Assembly: GCF_029873215.1 (NCBI RefSeq)
Contig: NZ_CP123620.1
Coordinates: forward strand, 2,418,001 to 2,482,000
Origin: Nocardioides sp. BP30
GTDB taxonomy: Bacteria; Actinomycetota; Actinomycetes; Propionibacteriales; Nocardioidaceae
Reading direction: 5' to 3'
DNA: 64,000 bases
Shown: one piece after another, positions 8,199 to 17,176 of the stretch
Numbering within the stretch: position 1 is the first letter of the stretch
How the letters are laid out: the number at the start of each line of letters is the position of its first letter
Program-made: the position numbers and the translations under genes
The notes under the pieces: generated by a model
The model's database searches: none
What the model was told of the DNA's origin: nothing
The model's input: only the letters and a program-made list of their open reading frames with translations

Positions 8199-8228
8199 CG
8201 GTGCCCTGGCCCGCCGTGGCGCTCGGAG

Positions 8229-8234
8229 TAGGGT
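8229..8234 (+). promoter_or_regulatory. -10 hexamer of a leaderless promoter
   Basis: TAGGGT is followed after exactly 7 bases by the GTG at 8242. This supports 8242 rather than 8233 as the start codon, because GTG 8233 would lie inside the -10 hexamer. Confidence 0.5.
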
Positions 8235-8241
8235 GGAGGGC

Positions 8242-8709
8242 GTGCGCGAGGTAGACGTCCTGGGTGTCCGAGTCGAGATGCCCTCCAACCAGCCGCTGGT
8301 CCTCCTGCGGGAAGTGACCGGCGAGCGCTACCTGCCGATCTGGATCGGTGCGGTGGAGGCGACGGCGATCGCCTTCGCGCAACAGGGCGTGGTGCCGCCA
8401 CGGCCGCTGACCCACGATCTGCTCAAGGACATCCTCGAGGCGACCGGGAACGAGCTCGCGGAGGTGCAGATCGTCGATGTGAAGGACGGCGTGTTCTTCG
8501 CCAACCTGGTCTTCGCCTCCGGGGTGGAGGTGTCGGCCCGGCCGTCGGACTCGATCGCGATCGCGCTGCGGACCGGTGCTCGGGTCGTCTGCGCGGACGA
8601 GGTGCTCGCCGAGGCCGGTGTCGCCGTACCTGCTGAGCAGGAGGACGAGGTCGAGCGGTTCCGTGAGTTCCTCGACCAGGTCACGCCGGAGGACTTCGAA
8701 TCGCTGTGA
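8242..8709 (+). CDS. Bifunctional nuclease family protein (DUF151)
   Basis: The 155-residue product begins MREVDVLGVRVEMPSNQP, the usual start of this family, and contains YLPIWIGAVEATAIAF, RPLTHDLLKDIL and SDSIAIALRTGARV. A plant member was reported to have DNase and RNase activity; bacterial roles are uncertain. It lies between the two MerR genes as in Rv1829 and cg1632. The Asp/Glu-rich C-terminus (EDEVERFREFLDQVTPEDFE) is also typical. An in-frame GTG at 8233 is rejected because of the -10 at 8229-8234. Confidence 0.85.
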   Translation: MREVDVLGVRVEMPSNQPLVLLREVTGERYLPIWIGAVEATAIAFAQQGVVPPRPLTHDLLKDILEATGNELAEVQIVDVKDGVFFANLVFASGVEVSARPSDSIAIALRTGARVVCADEVLAEAGVAVPAEQEDEVERFREFLDQVTPEDFESL

Positions 8710-8740
8710 GCCTCGGCGCGGGGTGGGCGGTAACTCTGAA

Positions 8741-8760
8741 CCTCAACTTGAGGTTGAGGG
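8741..8760 (+). promoter_or_regulatory. MerR-type operator upstream of the second MerR gene
   Basis: CCTCAAcTTGAGG (8741-8753) is a perfect 13-base palindrome, directly followed by a further TTGAGGG half-site (8754-8760). It lies about 25 bases upstream of a consensus promoter, which suits autoregulation by the downstream MerR protein. The half-site recurs at 6924-6931. Confidence 0.5.
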
Positions 8761-8782
8761 TTGCGACACGCCGAAAGCATCT

Positions 8783-8811
8783 TTGACCCCGGCCCGTCGC
8801 GGTCCTACCTT
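8783..8811 (+). promoter_or_regulatory. Main sigma factor promoter of the second MerR gene
   Basis: TTGACC (8783-8788), 17 bases, then TACCTT (8806-8811). This predicts a leader of about 90 bases before GTG 8909. Confidence 0.5.
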
Positions 8812-8908
8812 GAACTGTCTCCGGTGTAACTCCACCGCTGTGGTCCACAGATCGCCGCGGCTTCCCCGATCGGGTTACGCTGAACCGGAGTAGACCACGG
8901 AGGATCGC

Positions 8909-9508
8909 GTGAACGAGCACGAACGGGAGCCCGGCCTCGGCGCCGAGGTATCCCTCGCGGCCGAGCAGGCCGAGGAGCAGGGGCTGCTCTTCAGCGACGA
9001 CGTCTCGCCACTGCCGAGCGATCAGGGCTACCGCGGTCCGACCGCGTGCAATGCCGCCGGCATCACCTACCGACAGCTCGACTACTGGGCCCGCACCGGC
9101 CTCATCGAGCCGAGCATCCGCGGCGCCAGCGGGTCCGGCTCGCAGCGGCTCTACTCCTTCCGCGACATCTTGATCCTCAAGGTCATCAAGCGACTGCTCG
9201 ACGCGGGCATCTCGCTGCAGCAGATCCGCACCGCCGTGACGCACCTGCGCGAGCGCGGCACCGACGACCTCACCCGCGTGACGCTGATGAGCGACGGCGC
9301 CTCGGTCTACGAGTGCACCAGCAACGACGAGGTCATCGACCTGCTCCAGGGCGGTCAGGGCGTCTTCGGCATCGCGATCGGCGGCGTGTGGCGCGAGATC
9401 GAGGGCAGTCTCTCCGAGCTGCCGAGCGAGCGTGCCGGCGCCGAGGAGGCCGCGCCGGTCGCGGGCGACGAGCTCGCCGCGCGCCGCGCCGCCCGTTCGG
9501 CTGTCTGA
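8909..9508 (+). CDS. MerR family regulator (Rv1830 type)
   Basis: The 199-residue protein has a MerR DNA-binding domain at about 45-115 (YRGPTACNAAGITYRQLDYWARTGLIEPS, GSGSQRLYSFRDILILKVIKRLLDAGISLQQI). A small alpha/beta effector-like domain follows (DLTRVTLMSDGASVYECTSNDEVIDLLQGGQGVFGIAIGGVWREIEG). Order and sequence match Rv1830 and cg1633. ACGGAGG precedes GTG 8909. The palindrome at 8741-8760 is its likely autoregulatory site. A strong hairpin (9512-9559) starts 3 bases after the stop. What it controls is not visible here. Confidence 0.82.
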   Translation: MNEHEREPGLGAEVSLAAEQAEEQGLLFSDDVSPLPSDQGYRGPTACNAAGITYRQLDYWARTGLIEPSIRGASGSGSQRLYSFRDILILKVIKRLLDAGISLQQIRTAVTHLRERGTDDLTRVTLMSDGASVYECTSNDEVIDLLQGGQGVFGIAIGGVWREIEGSLSELPSERAGAEEAAPVAGDELAARRAARSAV

Positions 9509-9511
9509 TCT

Positions 9512-9559
9512 CGTACTCCGGCCCCGGGACGTCGATTGACGGACCGGGGCCGGAGTACG
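9512..9559 (+). terminator. 14-bp stem between the MerR gene and the gcvP leader
   Basis: CGTACTCCGGCCCC (9512-9525) pairs perfectly with GGGGCCGGAGTACG (9546-9559) around a 20-base loop. It starts 3 bases after the MerR stop and ends 2 bases before TATCCT (9562-9567), the best -10 candidate for gcvP, so it probably ends the upstream transcript. The loop contains TTGACG, but its spacing of 20 bases to TATCCT is longer than usual. Confidence 0.6.
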
Positions 9560-9579
9560 TCTATCCTGGGAGGGCCGAC

Positions 9580-9715
9580 ACCCGCGTGGGAGAGCTCGAT
9601 CGCGAGCGCCGAAGGGGCAATTCCTCCCCGGAACCTCTCAGGCACCAGGACCACGGGGGCTGGCGACTCTGAAGTGTCACCCGACCGCAGCGACGCGGGC
9701 GACGTGCTGTGACAG
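9580..9715 (+). ncRNA. Glycine riboswitch upstream of gcvP (one full aptamer plus ghost stem)
   Basis: The conserved core is present in order: GGGAGAG (9588-9594), CGCCGAAGGGGCAA (about 9607-9620), CCTCTCAGGCACCAGGAC (about 9635-9652) and an ACTCTG closing element near 9666-9671. A second complete aptamer is not seen. Instead TGTCAC (9675-9680) pairs with GTGACA (9709-9714), like the ghost aptamer of singlet glycine riboswitches. It lies about 45 bases before gcvP, which encodes the glycine decarboxylase. Activation by glycine is expected from the family. Confidence 0.85.
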
Positions 9716-9757
9716 AGGGGGAGGACGACCTGACCCGTGCGTCCCCGAGGAGCCCTC

Positions 9758-12640
<2,883 letters not shown>

Positions 12641-12641
12641 T

Positions 12642-12941
12642 CGACCCGTCACTTGATGACACTCGAGAGGTCGCCGGGTGACGTGGGTCTGGCGCTGTGC
12701 GTCCTCGCCGACCCGGGCACGCCGACCCAGGCACACGGTCCTGGGCGGCGCAGCGGGCTGCAGCGTCCGGGAGCTCGCGCTGTGCGTACTGGCCTCGGGC
12801 GAGGTGCCCGTGCCGAGCGGGCCCGGTGGCTGTCATTGACGCCACCGGGCCCGATCTCGGCACCGGGGCCGTGACGGCGGCGCGCGGTGGACACTCGGCC
12901 CGCCGAAGGTGACCTCTCGACCCGCCGAAAGTGACGGGTCG
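12642..12941. repeat. Intergenic segment bounded by 13-bp inverted repeats
   Basis: This gene-free gap between convergent gcvP and sbcC is bounded by CGACCCGTCACTT (12642-12654) and its exact reverse complement AAGTGACGGGTCG (12929-12941). Near the right end CCGCCGAARGTGAC occurs twice (12900-12913 and 12920-12933). A 12-bp hairpin lies inside. No open frame here resembles a protein. It could be a small dispersed element or a pair of terminators; nothing in the window decides. Confidence 0.45.
12819..12852. terminator. Bidirectional hairpin between gcvP and sbcC
   Basis: GGGCCCGGTGGC (12819-12830) and GCCACCGGGCCC (12841-12852) form a perfect 12-bp stem with a 10-base loop. It lies between two convergent genes and is likely to terminate both. 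Confidence 0.65.
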
Positions 12942-12943
12942 GC

Positions 12944-15889
12944 TCAGTGGGTGAGCGTGGAGCCGGTGCGGGACTTGGTCACCCGGAGCTGGGTCGGGAT
13001 CCGGTCGCGCAGCTCGGCGACATGGCTGACCACCCCGACCACGCGGCCGCCGTCGCGCAGGCCGTCGAGGACGGCCATGACGTCGTCGAGGGTGTCGGCG
13101 TCCAGGGAGCCGAAGCCCTCGTCGACGAACAGCGTGTCGAGCATGGCGCCACCCGCCTCCTGCGCGATCACGTCGGCCAGACCCAGCGCGAGGGCCAGCG
13201 AGACGACGAACGTCTCCCCGCCCGACAGCGTCGCCGGGTCGCGGGTCTCGCCCGACCAGTCGTCGCGCACCAGGAGGGCCAGGCCGCCGCGGCGATCGCC
13301 GGCGCCCCGGGCGGCGGTGTGCTCCAGCTGGTAGCGCTGGTCGCTCATCGAGGAGAGCCGCTCGTTGGCGGCGGCCACGACCTGGGTGAGCCGGTAGGCG
13401 ACGACGTAGGCGGACAGCGACATCTGGAGACGGTTGTCGGCACTCTTGCCCTCGGCGAAGGACGCCAACCGGGTGGCGGTCTCGAGCGCGCCGCGCAGCG
13501 GCGCCCAGGCCGCGAGGCCGGCGTCGAGCTCGTCGCGCAGCTCTGCGAGCCGGCCCAGGGTGGCGGTGCCGTGGGCCACCGCGGCCTGGGCGCTGCCCAG
13601 CGTGGCCAGAGCTGTCTCGTGCGCGCTGGCCAGCGCTGTCAGGTCGGGCGTCGGGCGCTGGGCGAGGTCGTCGGCACCCGGCTCGGCCAGGACCGCCGTC
13701 ACGACGGCCAGGCGCCGCTCGTGGTGCTTGAGCCGGGCGGTCAGATGCTCGACCTCCTGGACCGCCAGCTCGGCGGCGAGCACCGCTGCCACGTCGTCGA
13801 AGCCCGCCTCGTCCACCGCGTGCGCGAGTGCCTCCTCGGCCTCGCGGCGCGCGTCGGCGGCGCGGTCGCGTGCCTCCAGCGCCCGGACCAGCTCCGCACC
13901 GGCACGGGCGGCCTGCTCCCGGCGGGCGACGAGCTCGGCGACCGATGCGACCGGCTGGCTGTGCTCGTGGTGGTCGGCGACAGCTGTCTCGGCGAGGGCC
14001 GCTGCCAGGGTCTCCTGCAGGAGGGCGTGCTCGCGGGCGAGCGCTGCCTGCGCGGCCTCGGCGGCGGCCGCCTGCGCGCCGGCCTCGGTCAGCCTGGCCG
14101 CGTCGGCCGTCGCGGCACGATCGGCGTCGGCGAGCTCGCGCTCCAGCGCCGTCGCTGTCGCGGCCAGCGCCTGCGCCTCTGCGAGCTCGGCGGCGACGCC
14201 GTCGCGCTCCGCCGCTGGGCCTGCCTGGTCCCGGGCGAGGCTGAGCCGGGTCTCGAGGTCGCGTGCCTCCACATCGCGCAGGTGCTCGACGGCGCTCGCG
14301 TCGTCAGCGGCCCGATGGGCCGCCTTCTCGGCCTCGGCATCGGGGGCGTCGGCGGACGGTGCTGCCTTCTCGGGATGCTCCGCCGAACCGCACACTGGGC
14401 AGCAGGCACCGACCGCGAGTGCCCCGGCGAGCTCGGCGGCCATGCTGTCCAACCGGGCGGCGCGTACGTCGAGGGCGCGCCCGCGCAGCACCTGCGCCTG
14501 CTCGCGTGCGACGGCATGCGCCTCCTTCGCCTGCGCGAGCGCGACAGCGAGCCGGTCCACCTCGGCATAGGCCCGGGCCCGCCCGGAGAGCGCCTCGACG
14601 ACCATCGCTGCAGCGCGGGCTGCCTCCAGGGCGGTGCGCAGGGCGTCGAGGCGGGCCGGCGCCGCCTGCGTCCGGGCGGTGAGGGTGGCCAGCTCCGCAT
14701 CCCACCGGGTGCGGTCGGAGGTGAGCGCGGCCAGCTCGCCGGCGACCGCATCGCGTCGCGCCTCCTGGGGCAGCAGTGCGTGGGCCGCGTCGACCTGGCG
14801 GATCCGCTCCCGCTGGGCGGCCTGCACCTCCGCGAGCACAGCATCGGAGCGCGCAGCGGCCAGGGCCGTCTCGTGCTGGGCACGCGCTCGCTCGGCGAGC
14901 CGGCGCACCGGCGTCACGGTCGCAGCGCGCCGGGCGACCTCGAGCCGCCGGGCCGCCGTCTCGATCTCGTCCGCCTCGGCGACGAGCTCGGCGTGCTCGC
15001 GGGCAGCGGCGTCGTGTCGTCGGCGGCGCTCGACGAAGGAGCGTGCCTCCTCCACCTGCTCGCGCGCGATCGCCTCGGCGCCGACAGCATCGGCTGCGGC
15101 GGTGCACGCTTCGAGGTGATCCTGGTGCAGTCGCATCTCCAGGTTGTCGACCCAGCCGACCAGGGCGCCGTCGCCGGCCGGCAGCGTGAGGTCGGCGAGC
15201 TCCCAGTCGTCGGGCAGCGCCGATTCGGTCGCCTCGCTGATCCGGCTCACGGCGTCGGCCACCCGCTGGTTGAGCCCCTCGCTGCGTCGTCGCAGGTCGA
15301 GCCGGTGCTCGCGCAGCCAGCGCTCGACGTCGTGGAACCGCTCGGTGCGGAAGAGCCGCTGGAGCAGCTCCTTGCGCTCCTCGGAACGGGCACGCAGGAA
15401 GGACTGGAACCGGCCCTGCGGGAGCAGGGCGACCTGGGTGAACTGGGTGAGCGTCATGCCCAGCAGGTCGGTGATCAGGTGGCCGGCCTCGTCGAGCCGG
15501 GTGGTCTGGGTGGTCCATGCACCGGCGCGCTGCTCCTGCACCACGACCGACGCCTGCTCGGTGGTCGAGCCGGTGCCGCGCTTCTTGGGCCGGTCCCAGG
15601 CGGGGGAGCGGCCGATCCGGAAGCGCCGCCCCGCCAGGGTCGCCTCCAGCACCACGCGCGGTGCCACGCCGGGCGCGGCCTGGTCGCAGCGCAGCCGCTT
15701 CGCCGTCGCACGGTCACCGGGAACATCGCCGTACAGCGCGAAGCAGATCGCATCGAGCACGCTGGTCTTGCCCGCACCTGTCGGCCCCGAGAGCAGGAAG
15801 AGCCCGGCCGCCGACAACCGGTCGAGGTCGATGGTGACGGTGTCGGCGAAGGGCCCGAAGGCGGTGATCTCCAGCTGGTGCAGCCGCAT
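12944..15889 (-). CDS. sbcC: Exonuclease SbcC, Rad50-type ATPase
   Basis: The ATPase subunit of the SbcCD nuclease, which opens hairpins and processes DNA ends. The 981-residue product has Walker A GPTGAGKT at 35-42, long coiled-coil arms rich in Ala, Glu and Arg, a zinc-hook CPVC (ACCPVCGSAEHPEK, mid-protein), an ABC signature (LSGGETFVVSLALALGLADV) and Walker B (LDTLFVDEGFGSLD). The start is fixed by sbcD, whose TGA overlaps this ATG by one base (TGATG). Reading frames upstream of 15889 belong to sbcD. The C-terminus ends 3 bases from the inverted repeat of the intergenic segment. Confidence 0.93.
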   Translation of the reverse strand: MRLHQLEITAFGPFADTVTIDLDRLSAAGLFLLSGPTGAGKTSVLDAICFALYGDVPGDRATAKRLRCDQAAPGVAPRVVLEATLAGRRFRIGRSPAWDRPKKRGTGSTTEQASVVVQEQRAGAWTTQTTRLDEAGHLITDLLGMTLTQFTQVALLPQGRFQSFLRARSEERKELLQRLFRTERFHDVERWLREHRLDLRRRSEGLNQRVADAVSRISEATESALPDDWELADLTLPAGDGALVGWVDNLEMRLHQDHLEACTAAADAVGAEAIAREQVEEARSFVERRRRHDAAAREHAELVAEADEIETAARRLEVARRAATVTPVRRLAERARAQHETALAAARSDAVLAEVQAAQRERIRQVDAAHALLPQEARRDAVAGELAALTSDRTRWDAELATLTARTQAAPARLDALRTALEAARAAAMVVEALSGRARAYAEVDRLAVALAQAKEAHAVAREQAQVLRGRALDVRAARLDSMAAELAGALAVGACCPVCGSAEHPEKAAPSADAPDAEAEKAAHRAADDASAVEHLRDVEARDLETRLSLARDQAGPAAERDGVAAELAEAQALAATATALERELADADRAATADAARLTEAGAQAAAAEAAQAALAREHALLQETLAAALAETAVADHHEHSQPVASVAELVARREQAARAGAELVRALEARDRAADARREAEEALAHAVDEAGFDDVAAVLAAELAVQEVEHLTARLKHHERRLAVVTAVLAEPGADDLAQRPTPDLTALASAHETALATLGSAQAAVAHGTATLGRLAELRDELDAGLAAWAPLRGALETATRLASFAEGKSADNRLQMSLSAYVVAYRLTQVVAAANERLSSMSDQRYQLEHTAARGAGDRRGGLALLVRDDWSGETRDPATLSGGETFVVSLALALGLADVIAQEAGGAMLDTLFVDEGFGSLDADTLDDVMAVLDGLRDGGRVVGVVSHVAELRDRIPTQLRVTKSRTGSTLTH

Positions 15890-17100
15890 CAGAACAGCAC
15901 CTCCGACCACTCCTCGTCGACGGGGGCGCCGGCACCGACGAGCATGTCGACATCGGTGTCCTCGCAGCAGGCGTCGACGGCCCGCCCGAGCAGGGCGAGC
16001 TCGTCGGGAGATGCCGGGGCACCGCGTAGCTCGGCGACGAAGTCGGCGACGAGGTCGCGGTCGCGCCGGGACGGACCGTGGGCCTGAGGCAGCGCCCCGA
16101 GGACCGGCACGGTCGACTCGAAGCCGAGCAGCAGGGTGTGCGGGAAGCGCCGGCGCAACCGGTCCATGGCCTGGTGCGGTCGCACCGCGTCGGTCAGCGT
16201 GACCTGCACCCACGAGCCCTCGTGGCAGGACAGTGCCGGGTCGCCGAGCAGCGTCTCCAGGTCACCGCGCAGCGTCGCCAGCGGCCGGGGGACCGGAGCG
16301 TCGAGGAACTCTGCGCGCGTCACGCCCTCGGGACCGAGGTCGACCAGCCAGGAGCCCTTGCGCTGGCTCGCCTCGGAGAAGGAGTAGGCGAGCGGCGAGC
16401 CGCTGTAGCGGATCGTCTCGGCGAGCGTGTGTCGGCCGTGCAGGTGTCCGAGGGCCGCATAGGAGACCCCGTCGAAGACCGACGTCGGGACGATCGAGAC
16501 CCCGCCGACCGAGATGTCGCGCTCGGAGTCGCTCGACCGGACCTCGTCCTCGGCACGACCGGCCACGAAGGCGTGCGCCAGCACCACCGAGCGCGCGCCG
16601 CGGCGTCGGGCCAGGTCGTCGCGGACCCGCCTCATCGCCTCGCCGAGCGCAGCGGCATGCGAGCGCGCCGGGAGCTGCCAGGGCTCGCGGACGGTGTCGG
16701 GATCGAGGTAGGGGATGCCGTAGACGGCCACCGGCCCGTGCTCGTCCTCGAGCAGGATCGGCGTGGCCGCCCGGGAGGCGTCGGTGCGGATGAAGACGCC
16801 GGCGGCGTCGATCAGCTCCGAGCCGAAGCCCAGCCGGTGGGCCGAGTCGTGGTTGCCGCTGGTCAGGACCACCCTGGCGCGCGACGCGGCGAGCCGCGCC
16901 AGCGCCTCCGAGGCCAGCCGGACCGCATCGACCTGCGGTAGCGCCCGGTCGTAGATGTCGCCGGCGACGACGACCAGATCCACCCGCTCACGCTCCACCA
17001 CCTCCAGGAGGTGGTCGACGAAGACGCCCTGGTGGGTGAGCATGCCCTCCCGGTGGAAGGACCTCCCCAGGTGCCAGTCGGAGGTGTGCAGCATCCGCAT
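15889..17100 (-). CDS. sbcD: Exonuclease SbcD, Mre11-type nuclease
   Basis: The metallophosphoesterase subunit that cuts DNA with SbcC. The 403-residue product shows the phosphoesterase motifs in order: MLHTSDWHLGRSFH, VVVAGDIYDRALP, LTSGNHDSAHRLG, VLAHAFVAG and AALGHLHGRH. Translation is coupled to sbcC by a 1-base overlap. The start ATG at 17100 lies 7 bases after a TAGGTT -10, so the mRNA is probably leaderless; a second Met two codons later is an alternative. Confidence 0.93.
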   Translation of the reverse strand: MRMLHTSDWHLGRSFHREGMLTHQGVFVDHLLEVVERERVDLVVVAGDIYDRALPQVDAVRLASEALARLAASRARVVLTSGNHDSAHRLGFGSELIDAAGVFIRTDASRAATPILLEDEHGPVAVYGIPYLDPDTVREPWQLPARSHAAALGEAMRRVRDDLARRRGARSVVLAHAFVAGRAEDEVRSSDSERDISVGGVSIVPTSVFDGVSYAALGHLHGRHTLAETIRYSGSPLAYSFSEASQRKGSWLVDLGPEGVTRAEFLDAPVPRPLATLRGDLETLLGDPALSCHEGSWVQVTLTDAVRPHQAMDRLRRRFPHTLLLGFESTVPVLGALPQAHGPSRRDRDLVADFVAELRGAPASPDELALLGRAVDACCEDTDVDMLVGAGAPVDEEWSEVLF

Positions 17101-17107
17101 GGCAAAG

Positions 17108-17113
17108 AACCTA
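17108..17113 (-). promoter_or_regulatory. -10 hexamer of the leaderless sbcDC promoter
   Basis: TAGGTT on the minus strand, exactly 7 bases before ATG 17100. This geometry is identical to the two TAGGGT-7-GTG promoters at 3740 and 8229. No Shine-Dalgarno sequence is present. Confidence 0.55.
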
Positions 17114-17176
17114 GAAGGTGCCACCGACAGTCTTGGTGACCCACGCCGGACGCAGCCGCCATGGGAGCCGGATCAC

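Noticed and set aside
12653..12912. Short open frames in the gap between gcvP and sbcC
   Set aside because: Composition is not protein-like, no ribosome binding site, and the region is a hairpin and inverted-repeat segment.
12947..16087. A 1046-codon plus-strand frame opposite sbcC
   Set aside because: The minus strand encodes SbcC with Walker A, zinc hook and signature motifs. The plus-strand product has no domain and is a shadow.
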